A stretch of 64,000 bases of DNA, taken from assembly GCA_943735955.1 (NCBI GenBank), contig OX030968.1, forward strand, positions 2,374,747 to 2,438,746, read 5' to 3'. The position numbers and the translations under genes were made by a program. Source of the DNA: Piscicola geometra. Its lineage: Eukaryota; Annelida; Clitellata; Hirudinida; Piscicolidae. Below, one piece after another: positions 12,701-24,282 of the stretch; within the stretch, counting starts at the first letter, position 1; each line of letters opens with the position of its first letter. The notes under the pieces were generated by a model. That model did not search any database. It saw nothing but the letters and a program-made list of their open reading frames with translations, and was not told the origin of the DNA.

Positions 12701-15700
12701 TCAGTTGTGGTTGCGGTTGTTGTAGACGTTGTAGTGGTTATATCAGTGGTAGTTATAGATGTAACAGACGTTGTCGTTGTCGTATCAGTGGTAGTTGTAA
12801 TAGTAGTAGACGTTGTGGTGGTCGTATCAGTGGTAGTTGTAATTGTAGTAGACGTTGTTGTGGTTGTATCAGTGGTGGTTGCGGTTGTTGTAGACGTTGT
12901 AGTGGTCGTATCAGTAGTAGTTATAGTTGTAACAGACGTTGTCGTTGTCGTATCAGTGGTAGTTGGAGGTGTAGTAGACGTTGTTGTGGTTGTATCAGTA
13001 GTGGTTGCGGTTGTTGTAGACGTTGTAGTGGTCGTATCAGTGGTAGTTGTGACTGTAGTAGACGATGTAGTGGTCGTATCAGTGGTAGTTGTAATTGTAG
13101 TAGACGTTGTTTTGGTAGTATCAGTGGTTGTTGCGGTTGTTGTAGACGTTGTAGTGGTCGTATCAGTGGTAGTTATAGTTGTAACAGACGTTGTCGTTGT
13201 CGTATCAGTGGTAGTTGGAGGTGTAGTAGACGTTGTTGTGGTCGTATCAGTGGTAGTTGTAATTGTAGTAGACGTTGTTGTGGTTGTATCAGTGGTGGTT
13301 GCGGTTGTTGTAGACGTTGTAGTGGTCGTATCAGTGGTAGTTGTAATTGTAGTAGACGTTGTACTGGTCGTATCAGTGGTAGTTGTAAATGTAGTTGACG
13401 TTGTTATGGTTGTATCAGTGGTGGTTGCGGTTGTTGTAGACGTTGTAGTGGTCGTATCAGTGGTAGTTGGAGGTGTAGTAGACGTTGTTGTGGTCGTATC
13501 AGTGGTAATTGTAATTGTAGTAGACGTTGTTGTGGTTGTATCAGTGGTGGTTGCGGTTGTTGTAGACGTTGTATCAGTTGATGTTATAGTTGTAACAGAT
13601 GTTGTCGTTGTCGTATCAGTGGTAGTTGTAATTGTAGTAGACGTTGTAGTGGTTGTATCAGTGGTAGTTGTAATTGTAGTAGACGTTGTTGTGGTTGTTT
13701 CAGTGTTGGTTGCGGTTGTTGTAGACGTTGTAGTGGTCGTATCAGTGGTAGTTATAGTTGTAACAGACGTTGTCGTTGTCGTATCAGTGGTAGTTGTAAT
13801 TGTAGTAGACGTTGTAGTGGTCGTATCAGTGGTAGTTGGAGGTGTAGTAGACGTTATTGTGGTTGTTTCAGTGGTGGTTGCGGTTGTTGTAGACGTTGTA
13901 GTGGTCGTATCAGTGGTAGTTGGAGGTGTAGTAGACGTTGTTGTGGTTGTATCAGTGGTGGTTGCGGTTGTTGTAGACGTTGTAGTGGTCGTATCAGTAG
14001 TAGTTATAGTTGTAACAGACGTTGTCGTTGTCGTATCAGTGGTAGTTGGAGGTGTTGTAGACGTTGTTGTGGTTGTATCAGTAGTGGTTGCGGTTGTTGT
14101 AGACGTTGTAGTGGTCGTATCAGTGGTAGTTGTGACTGTAGTAGACGATGTAGTGGTCGTATCAGTGGTAGTTGTAATTGTAGTAGACGTTGTTTTGGTA
14201 GTATCAGTGGTTGTTGCGGTTGTTGTAGACGTTGTAGTGGTCGTATCAGTGGTAGTTATAGTTAAAACAGACGTTGTCGTTGTCGTATCAGTGGTAGTTG
14301 GAGGTGTAGTAGACGTTGTTGTGGTCGTATCAGTGGTAGTTGTAATTGTAGTAGACGTTGTTGTGGTTGTATCAGTGGTGGTTGCGGTTGTTGTAGACGT
14401 TGTAGTGGTCGTATCAGTGGTAGTTGTAATTGTAGTAGACGTTGTACTGGTCGTATCAGTGGTAGTTGGAGGTGTAGTAGACGTTATTGTGGTTGTTTCA
14501 GTGGTGGTTGCGGTTGTTGTAGACGTTATTGTGGTTGTTTCAGTGGTGGTTGCGGTTGTTGTAGACGTTGTAGTGGTCGTATCAGTAGTAGTTATAGTTG
14601 TAACAGACGTTGTCGTTGTCGTATCAGTGGTAGTTGGAGGTGTAGTAGACGTTGTTGTGGTTGTATCAGTAGTGGTTGCGGTTGTTGTAGACGTTGTATT
14701 GGTCGTATCAGTGGTAGTTGTGACTGTAGTAGACGTTGTAGTGGTCGTATCAGTGGTAGTTGTAATTGTAGTAGACGTTGTTGTGGTTGTATCAGCTGTG
14801 GTTGCGGTTGTTGTAGACGTTGTAGTGGTTATATCAGTGGTAGTTATAGTTGTAACAGACGTTGTCGTTGTCGTATCAGTAGTAGTTGTAATTGTAGTAG
14901 ACGTTGTGGTGGTCGTATCAGTGGTAGTTGTAATTGTAGTAGACGTTGTTGTGGTTGTATCAGTGGTGGTTGCGGTTGTTGTAGACGTTGTAGTGGTTGT
15001 ATCAGTAGTAGTTATAGTTGTAACAGACGTTGTCGTTGTCGTATCAGTGGTAGTTGGAGATGTAGTAGACGTTGTTGTGGTTGTATCAGTAGTGGTTGCA
15101 GTTGTTGTAGACGTTGTAGGGGTCGTATCAGTGGTAGTTGTAACTGTAGTAGACGTTGTAGTGGTCGTATCAGTGGTAGTTGTAATTGTAGTAGACGTTG
15201 TTGTGGTTGTATCAGTGGTGGTTGCGGTTGTTGTAGACGTTGTAGTGGTTATATCAGTGGTAGTTATAGTTGTAACAGACGTTGTCGTTGCGGTATCAGG
15301 GGTAGTTGTAATTGTAGTAGACTTTGTGGTGGTCGTATCAGTGGTAGTTGTAATTGTAGTAGACGTTGTTGTGGTTGTATCAGTGGTGGTTGCGGTTGTT
15401 GTAGACGTTGTAGTGGTTATATCAGTGGTAGTTATAGTTGTAACAGACGTTGTCGTTGTCGTATCAGTTGTAGTTGGAGGTGTAGTAGACGTTGTTGTGG
15501 TTGTATCAGTAGTGGTTGCGGTTGTTGTAGACGTTGTAGTGGTCGTATCGGTGGTAGTTGTAACTGTAGTAGACGTTGTAGTGGTCGTATCAGTAGTAGT
15601 TGTAATTGTAGTAGACGTTGTTGTGGTTGTATCAGTGGTGGTTGCGGTTGTTGTAGACGTTGTCGTTGTCGTATCAGTGGTAGTTGTAATTGTAGTAGAC

Positions 15701-18700
15701 GTTGTGGTGGTCGTATCAGTGGTAGTTGTAATTGTAGTAGACGTTGTTGTGGTTGTATCAGTGGTGGTTGCGGTTGTTGTAGACGTTGTAGTGGTCGTAT
15801 CGGTGGTAGTTGTAACTGTAGTAGACGTTGTAGTGGTCTTATCAGTGGTAGTTGTAATTGTAGTAGACGTTGTTGTGGTTGTATCAGTGGTGGTTGCGGT
15901 TGTTGTAGACGTTGTAGTGGTTATATCAGTGGTAGTTATAGTTGTAACAGACGTTGTCGTTGTCGTATCAGTGGTAGTTGTAATTGTAGTAGACGTTGTG
16001 GTGGTCGTATCAGTGGTAGTTGTAATTGTAGTAGACGTTGTTGTGGTTGTATCAGTGGTGGTTGCGGTTGTTGTAGACGTTGTAGTGGTTATATCAGTGG
16101 TAGTTATAGTTGTAACAGACGTTGTCGTTGTCGTATCAGTTGTAGTTGGAGGTGTAGTAGACGTTGTTGTGGTTGTATCAGTAGTGGTTGCGGTTGTTGT
16201 AGACGTTGTAGTGGTCGTATCGGTGGTAGTTGTAACTGTAGTAGACGTTGTAGTGGTCGTATCAGTGGTAGTTGTAATTGTAGTAGACGTTGTTGTGGTT
16301 GTATCAGTGGTGGTTGCGGTTGTTGTAGACGTTGTAGTGGTTATATCAGTGGTAGTTATAGTTGTAACAGACGTTGTCGTTGTCGTATCAGTGGTAGTTG
16401 TAATTGTAGTAGACGTTGTGGTGGTCGTATCAGTGGTATTTGTAATTGTAGTAGACGTTGTTGTGGTTGTATCAGTGGTGGTTGCGGTTGTTGTAGACGT
16501 TGTAGTGGTCGTATCAGTAGTAGTTATAGTTGTAACAGACTTTGTCGTTGTCGTATCAGTGGTAGTTGGAGGTGTAGTAGACGTTGTTGTGGTCGTATCA
16601 GTGGTAGTTGTAATTGTAGTAGACGTTGTTGTGGTTGTATCAGTGGTGGTTGCGGTTGTTGTAGACGTTGTATCAGTTGAAGTTATAGTTGTAACAGATG
16701 TTGTCGTTGTCGTATCAGTGGTAGTTGTAATTGTAGTAGACGTTGTAGTGGTTGTATCAGTGGTAGTTGTAATTGTAGTAGACGTTGTTGTGGTTGTATC
16801 ACTGTTGGTTGCGGTTGTTGTAGACGTTGTAGTGGTCGTATCAGTGGTAGTTATAGTTGTAACAGACATTGTCGTTGTCGTATCAGTAGTAGTTGTAATT
16901 GTAGTAGACGTTATTGTGGTTGTTTCAGTGGTGGTTACGGTTGTTGTAGACGTTGTAGTGGTCGTAACAGTGGTAGTTGTAACTGTAGTAGACGTTGTAG
17001 TGGTCGTATCAGTGGTGGTTGCGGTTGTTGTAGACGTTGTAGTGGTCGTATCAGTAGTAGTTATAGTTGTAACAGACGTTGTAGTGGTCGTATCAGTGGT
17101 AGTTGGAGGTGTAGTAGAAGTTGTTGTGGTCGTATCAGTGGTAGTTGTAATTGTAGTAGACGTTGTTGTGGTAGTATCAGTGGTTGTTGCGGTTGTTGTA
17201 GACGTTGTAGTGGTCGTATCAGTGGTAGTTATAGTTGTAACAGACGTTGTCGTTGTCGTATCAGTGGTAGTTGGAGGTGTAGTAGAAGTTGTTGTGGTCG
17301 TATCAGTGGTAGTTGGAGGTGTAGTAGACGTTATTATGGTTGTTTCAGTGGTGGTTGCGGTTGTTGTAGACGTTGTTGTAGTTGTACCAGTGGTGGTTGC
17401 GGTTGTTGTAGACGTTGTAGTGGTCGTATCAGTGGTAGTTGTAACTGTTGTAGACGTTGTAGTGGTCGTATCAGTGGTAGTTGGAGGTGTAGTAGACGTT
17501 GTTGTGGTTGTATCAGTAGTGGTTGCGGTTGTTGTAGACGTTGTAGTGGTCGTATCAGTGGTAGTTGTAACTGTAGTAGACGTTGTAGTGGTCGTATCAG
17601 TGGTAGTTGTAATTGTAGTAGACGTTGTTGTGGTCGTATCAGTGGTAGTTGTAATTGTAGTAGACGTTGTTGTGGTTGTATCAGTGGTGGTTGCGGTTGT
17701 TGTAGACGTTGTAGTGGTCGTATCAGTAGTAGTTATAGTTGTAACAGACGTTGTCGTTGTCGTATCAGTGGTAGTTGGAGGTGTAGTAGACGTTGTTGTG
17801 GTTGTATCAGTAGTGGTTGCGGTTGTTGTAGACGTTGTAGTGGTCGTATCAGTGGTAGTTGTAACTGTAGTAGACGTTGTAGTGGTCGTATCAGTGGTAG
17901 TTGTAATTGTAGTAGACGTTGTTGTGGTTGTATCAGTGGTGGTTGCGGTTGTTGTAGACGTTGTAGTGGTTATATCAGTGGTAGTTATAGTTGTAACAGA
18001 CGTTGTCGTTGTCGTATTAGTGGTAGTTGTAATTGTAGTAGACGTTGTGGTGGTCGTATCAGTGGTAGTTGTAATTGTAGTAGACGTTGTTGTGGTTGTA
18101 TCATTGGTGGTTGCGGTTGTTGTAGACGTTATTGTGGTTGTTTCAGTGGTGGTTGCGGTTGTTGTAGACGTTGTAGTGGTCGTATCAGTGGTAGTTGTAA
18201 TTGTAGTAGACGTTGTAGTGGTCGTATCAGTAGTAGTTAAAGTTGTAACAGACGTTGTCGTTGTCGTATCAGTGGTAGTTGGAGGTGTAGTAGACGTTGT
18301 TGTGGTTGTATCAGTAGTGGTTGCGGTTGTTGTAGACGTTGTAGTGGTCGTATCAGTGGTAGTTGTAGTTGTAACAGACGTTGTCGTTGTCGTATCAGTG
18401 GTAGTTGTAATTGTAGTAGACGTTGTGGTGGTCGTATAAGTGGTAGTTGTAATTGTAGTAGACGTTGTTGTGGTTGTATCAGTGGTGGTTGCGGTTGTTG
18501 TAGACGTTGTAGTGGTTATATCAGTGGTAGTTGTAACTGTAGTAGACGTTGTAGTGGTCGTATCAGTGGTAGTTGTAATTGTAGTAGACGTTGTTGTGGT
18601 TGTATCAGTGGTGGTTGCGGTTGTTGTAGACGTTGTAGTGGTTATATCAGTGGTAGTTATAGTTGTAACAGACGTTGTCGTTGTCGTATCAGTGGTAGTT

Positions 18701-21700
18701 GTAATTGTAGTAGACGTTGTAGTGGTTGTATCAGTGGTAGTTGTAATTGTAGTAGACGTTGTTGTGGTTGTATCAGTTTCTGTTGCGGTTGTTGTAGACG
18801 TTGTAGTGGTCGTATCAGTGGTAGTTATAGTTGTAACAGACGTTGTCGTTGTCGTATCAGTAGTAGTTGTAATTGTAGTAGACGTTGTAGTGGTCGTATC
18901 AGTGGTAGTTGAAGGTGTAGTAGACGTTATTGTGGTTGTTTCACTGGTGGTTACGGTTGTTGTAGACGTTGTAGTGGTCGTATCAGTGGTAGTTGTAACT
19001 GTAGTAGACGTTGTAGTGGTCGTATCAGTGGTAGTTGTAATTGTAGTAGACGTTGTTGTGGTTGTATCAGTGGTGTTTGCGGTTGTTGTAGACGTTGTAG
19101 TGGTTATATCAGTGGTAGTTATAGTTGTAACAGACGTTGTCGTTGTCGTATCAGTGGTAGTTGTAATTGTAGTAGACGTTGTGGTGGTCGTATCAGTGGT
19201 AGTTGGAGGTGTAGTAGACGTTGTTGTGGTTGTATCAGTAGTGGTTGCGGTTGTTGTAGACGTTGTAGTGGTCGTATCAGTGGTAGTTGTAACTGTAGTA
19301 GACGTTGTAGTGGTCGTATCAGTGGTTGTTGTAATTGTAGTAGACGTTGTTGTGGTAGTATCAGTGGTTGTTGCGGTTGTTGTAGACGTTGTAGTGGTCG
19401 TATCAGTGGCAGTTATAGTTGTAACAGACGTTTTCGTCGTCGTATCAGTGGTAGTTGAAGGTGTAGTAGACGTTGTTGTGATTGTATCAGGGGTGGTTGC
19501 GGTTGTTGTAGACGTTGTAGTGGTCGTATCAGTGGTAGTTGTAATTGTAGTAGACGTTGTTGTGGTTGTATCAGTGGTGGTTGCGGTTGTTGTAGACGTT
19601 GTAGTGGTTATATCAGTGGTAGTTATAGTTGTAACAGACGTTGTCGTTGTCGTATCAGTGGTAGTTGTAATTGTAGTAGACGTTGTTGTGGTCGTATCAG
19701 TGGTAGTTGCAGTTGTAACAGACGGTGTCGTGGTCGTATCAGTGGTTGGTGTAGTTGTAATAGACGTTGTTGTGGTTGTATCAGTGGAAGTTGTAATTGT
19801 AGTAGACGTTGTAGTGGTTGTGTCAGTGGTAGTTTTAGTTGTAGTTAACGTTGTAGTGATCGTCTCAGTGGTTGTTGTAGTTGTAATTGATGTTGTAATG
19901 GTTCCGCTCTCTGCCAACCTTGTAACAACTGTATAAATTTATTTTAAGAATAATCAATTGTTCTTTAAATTTTCATATTTTTTTATCTTTTATTTTTTAT
20001 ATTGTTTTTTTATACTTTCCGATGCAACAGTAGATAATAATTTTTGTTGTTGTTGCTTTCAGTTGAATGAAGCATGATTCTTTTATAAAACTACAGATGA
20101 CTGCAATTTTCAAATTAATTCTAACGAGCAGACATTTTTCGCCTCACGTTGTTTTTCTCTCTTTCGAATTCATTTCGTTGCATCAAGAAAACAACGATTA
20201 AAAGACGGATCAGATCAGGGCCGTCGATCTGCTGCAAATCTTCGGGGGTCCTAACCAGAAGGGGCGACGATCCTGGAGGGGTCCTGTGGTCACTACCATT
20301 AAAGTGTGTCTCTCATTATCAAAAAGGGGGGGTCTGGATCCCACGAACCCCCCCCCCCCCTCCAGGATCACCGCCCATGAATCAGACTATTCTTTATCAA
20401 TCAATATAGTTTTGTCTTTTTTCAAATAACCTTTTTTTAAAGTTTTGTAAGTGGTAAGCATTAAACATTTTTCATTTAGTTCCAACGTCCCAGATACCCT
20501 TTTGGCATATGAACTGTGAAAGAACTCAACAATTCCAATTGCCATAAAAAGAACCTGTTGCAAACTTAGCAATTAAAAGGAGGATTTAGTTGAAGTCGGA
20601 CTAGGACCATTTTTATTTCCCGGTCGTGTCCCAAAAATATATTTCCGTTTCGTTTCTGAAACTCGTTTACCGGTCCCGACCTGTTTCCGAAAATTGTTGA
20701 CCCGTTCTCGACTCATTCTCAAAACTCAACTTTTGGAATTTCAGCTCAGCCTGGCGTGTTTGCTGTTCCCAAACTCCCTAGTCCCAACATTTTTCTACTT
20801 TTTTCATTTAAACGTCAGACGATGATGGTAAAGACGACAACGATGATGAAATTTTAAAATATTTATTCTTTCAATTCACGATCATTAAACTTCCGATTTT
20901 AATGTCGATTCTTTTCCCAATCTTTCCCGATTATCTATTATCGATTTTTAACTTTTCCCCTTACTATGAGTGTGCCACGGGTACCCGGTCCAACATCTGA
21001 GCTCTACCTTGAAAGCCATTTCGAGTGTCAAAACCCTTATTGCTTAGATTTTCGGCTTAATGGGATCTTAAGAGTTACCATTAGTATTCTTTGTTACCAC
21101 CAAATACTTTCACACAGACCTAAAATTGACTCATGAATTCCATTTTTTTTTTAAATTGATTTATAGTTATACAATGAAGAGAAATTCTACAACTTTTTTT
21201 CAGATTATTAAACATGAATTTAAAAAGAATAAACATGATTAAAATAATTTAATATTCAAGTTTTAATGTTATTTTATATTTATTAAATATAAAGGTTGTT
21301 TTTATTTCTAATGTTTTAGATTCACATTTTTCTTTGTTAATCAAATTTTCGAAATAGAGCATAAAATTTTTGTCATTAAGGTTATATTTCAAAATATCTG
21401 AAGTTAGATTTTAAAATCTAACTTATATATGTTTTAACAAAAAAGGATGTCTCTACCAGAAACGCTCTTATTAATGCATTATTTTTTGAGTCATCTAAAT
21501 TTTCCATCAAACTTTTTAATATTTGAGCCTATACTTTCTGTGTAACTTCATCGTTTATTATTCCTTCAGAGATTTAAAGAGACTTATGAGTTTGGCATTA
21601 CGGTCATTATGGGTTCTCTTAACATTTTTAATTTCCAAAAAACTTCTTTTTTCTAATTATAACTAGTGAAAAACTTAATAACTGAGAAGAAAGGTCCGCG

Positions 21701-21979
21701 TGAGAGTTAATGGAAGACAAGAGTCGTGTGTATTTTATGAAACTTATCTGTGTGTAAAATAATTCGACTTCTGTGTTGCTGACTCCAGCGAGACTTGGTC
21801 AGTTCAAATTTCCAAATTCGGTGTTTATGGTCAGAGTCCAGTATTGAAAGATTAAATTAAAAGTTATTTTTCGATATACCTACTGCGTTATTTTAAAAAA
21901 ACGTCGTCGTTATTTAGCTGATAGAAAAAATTAACTCACCCAAGATTAGCAAAGGTATCAAGGAAAACTTGAACCTCAT
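1..21979 (-). CDS. Giant Thr-rich mucin-like protein A (3' end beyond window)
   Basis: Exon 1 (21940-21979) reads MRFKFSLIPLLIL, a basic-hydrophobic signal peptide, and ends in phase 1 at donor GGTGAGT. Exon 2 starts at 19928 after the acceptor TTATACAG and continues VVTRLAESG, then runs minus-strand to base 1 without a stop that I could find when checking irregular units by eye. Joined length is 19968 nt, at least 6656 residues. The exon is built of 14-residue units of the type DTTTTTSTT(I/V/A)TTTT from about 3792 to 19900, and of 7-residue TNTATTT-like units from 1 to about 3790, the latter resembling gene B. Dense Thr with few charges is the hallmark of O-glycosylated mucin domains; secretion and glycosylation are inferred. 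The transmembrane helix and tail seen in B and C would lie left of the window. The poly-Val frames on the plus strand here are shadows. No named family recognised. Confidence 0.85.
3792..19900 (-). repeat. 42-bp coding minisatellite of gene A
   Basis: About 16 kb of 42-bp units (14 codons) forming most of gene A exon 2. Units are always multiples of 3 bp, so the frame survives; a few are shortened by 9 bp (near 12321, 13572 and 16671). Rare variants recur at 840 and 1008 bp spacing (20 and 24 units), so units are grouped into higher-order blocks. Plus-strand DNA here is GT-rich and C-poor. Confidence 0.95.
20261..20378. repeat. Imperfect inverted repeat with poly-G/poly-C
   Basis: GATCCTGGAGGGG near 20269 faces CCCCCTCCAGGATC near 20356, with further pairing of the flanking GGGGCG and CCGCCC. 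It lies in the gene A intron (19929-21939). It may be a small foldback element; no target duplication was found. The rest of the intron is AT-rich with nothing recognisable. Confidence 0.5.
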
Positions 21980-22099
21980 TTTTCTGCAAAAAAGTTTTAT
22001 TAAACACCCGAAAAACAAATTTATTTTCGAATCGAAATAGTTTGAATTATCTGCTTTTTCAACTTATCTTCCTCTCTTCAGCTCAGAGCTCTTAGAAGG

Positions 22100-22140
22100 C
22101 TTTAAGGCCGTTCTGCTCCATTCTCATGCTGCTCAGTCGC
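22100..22140 (-). promoter_or_regulatory. Conserved 5' block of mucin gene A
   Basis: Read on the minus strand, GAGCAGCATGAGAATGGAGC lies about 134-160 bp upstream of the gene A ATG. Related sequences sit at the same distance before genes B and C. It could be core promoter, transcribed 5'UTR exon or both. The start codon itself follows an acceptor-like TTTTTTGCAG by only four bases, so a short 5'UTR intron or a trans-splice site between block and ATG is likely. Confidence 0.5.
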
Positions 22141-24282
22141 CTGCCTAGAAGTCTTAATCATTTCGATGAATGCTTTACATGGATTTGAGCTATGCGGGTT
22201 GCGTGTAGTCGCAGAGGGGTAAAGCAATTAACTAGGGAGGAAACCTATTCAGTCGTCTCACGCCCTAACAATGTTTACTCTGTTAACCATTTTATTTCAA
22301 TATTATTAATAATAAATTAAGCGATTGTTTTTACATTAATTTTTATCATTACTGCGTCACCACAATTAAAGAATTTGTCAGAATTTCTTGCTTGGCAGGA
22401 TACACATTGTTCTAAATTCTCAGTTCGCAAATGATTCACGTCATATAAAACCATTCCATTTACGACCCTCTTTAAGTATCTGGGAAGCCTTCAATCAAAT
22501 ATGAATTATTTAAAAGACCCCCCTCTTTTTTCATGGTTTTCAAAGCAATTTCGAAACTTTTTTCAAAAGTACATTCAGTTGATTTTCATCGGTGACTGCT
22601 TTCCGAAATAGAAAATTAAAATTGCAAAGTTTCCTCGAAAACGATAATCGTGCATAATCTGGTATATAAAAATTACTTCAAGAGTTCAGTCACGCCAACA
22701 CGATTGATATGTATGAGTAGTACTTTATAATTAAAAGAAGTACCAACATGTAATTATTTTACATAAACATTTGTTTCATCCTTATAATAATAAAAAATAC
22801 TTCTAAATGCGGAAAGTGTTTTTATTATTAATATGATTACAATTTTTTGTTTTATTGTATTATAGGTTTAGATAAGCCATAAAAAAAGGCATTGATTATA
22901 AACAATAATTATTTATGAATATACTGCGTGGGTGATGTGAATGAAGCCTCAATGGTCGTGTCGACACGAAGGAACATTTCAGGAACTCGAAGCTTTCTCG
23001 ATCCGAAGGGAGTCAGTTGATACTTGGAAGTTCATGAATAGTACCTCGGACCAACGAAATACATTGGTACCACTGCCAATGATTCTAGCGGACGTATTAT
23101 AGAGAAGTTTTGCATTATATTAACAACTATTTTTCAATTTGAGAGTGGAAATGGCTTGAAAAGTTTTTGTAACATTGTTGAAGGTGACTTAGTCAAGACT
23201 ATACAAAAAGATTTGAAAGAAGTAGTGCCTAAACGAGACGGTTTTCACGTGGCTTTTAAAGAAATGTCAAAAATAATTTTCCCATTCTTACTTAGTTTGG
23301 AAATACTCAATAGTATATTTTAGCACATCTGTTTATCTTGTTTTATCGTACCTATCCATACTTTAAATATCCAACTTTTTTACACTCTCACAGCCTCTCC
23401 CAGGCTCAGTTATCATTATTTAAAAAATTAAAAACGCTTAGTTTCTAGGCAATAGCTCAAAAGCATTTAAAGTTATTAAAGCTTAATTTTTTTTCCTTTT
23501 ACTGAATTTTAATCGTCCGAATCTCTAATACTTGGGTACTGATTAAATTTCATAGTGGTTAAGATTGACTTATTTGCTTCAAAATTAACAATGGAAGACA
23601 TTACATTAATTTATTAGAATTCAATTTATTTTCTTATTTGACAAACTATTGTTTTTGAAATCTTAAGAGGCAAACTGTTAACTTTTAAAAAGCCTAAATA
23701 TTATGGAGACCTTCACTCTCAGTCAATGCGAAAAACTTTTTCATTTTTCCGTCAACTAACCAACGAATAAAAATTTTTATTACTACAGTACAAAGTTGTA
23801 CCAAATTATTTTTAACAGAATTTAAAAACCAAAATAAACGTTCATATAATCGAAAATGTATTTTAAAATGTGAGAAAAAATTTTTTTGTAAACCTAGACA
23901 ATACTCAAATATTTTTGAATGAGAAAAAAAAGTAAAAAATTAAAAATCAATGAAATTACAAAGATTAGTAAGTTTAAGGAAATATTAAATTTGTATAGTA
24001 TATCACGTTAGAGCTTGAATGTTATTATGTATTTTAAAGAAAACAGATCACGTGTCTGAGCATGCATCAACAATAGATTAATTCAAGGAAAAGATCAAAC
24101 CAAACCCATAAAAGATTTAAAACATTATTGGAGTCGCTGTATTTTAAACAGACGCAACTCTAGAAATTAAAAACTAGTAGTGTTGAGCCACCTGAACTGA
24201 AACAACTTAAGCTAAAATGAAAAATGTTCTTGTTAAAAATATAAAAATATTGATATATAAAACTAGCAGGAATTATCTTTGT
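22141..24282. other. Intergenic spacer between mucin genes A and B
   Basis: No coding exon or RNA gene recognised. AT-rich. It contains the 5' flank of A and the 3' flank of B. The stretch 23318-23420 matches, in inverted orientation, about 54300-54405 downstream of gene C (shared TTTTAGCACAT and GCCTCTCCCAGG words), so this part belongs to the B/C duplicated segment. Confidence 0.6.

Noticed and set aside
3792..19900. CRISPR or satellite array
   Set aside because: Units are contiguous without spacers, keep a reading frame, and carry coding-type variation; the window is eukaryotic.
8..19936. Four long plus-strand Val/Ser/Asp-rich open frames (up to 2290 codons)
   Set aside because: They are the complement of gene A's Thr codons in a codon-length repeat. 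They are broken by stops, and the minus strand has the signal exon and acceptor.
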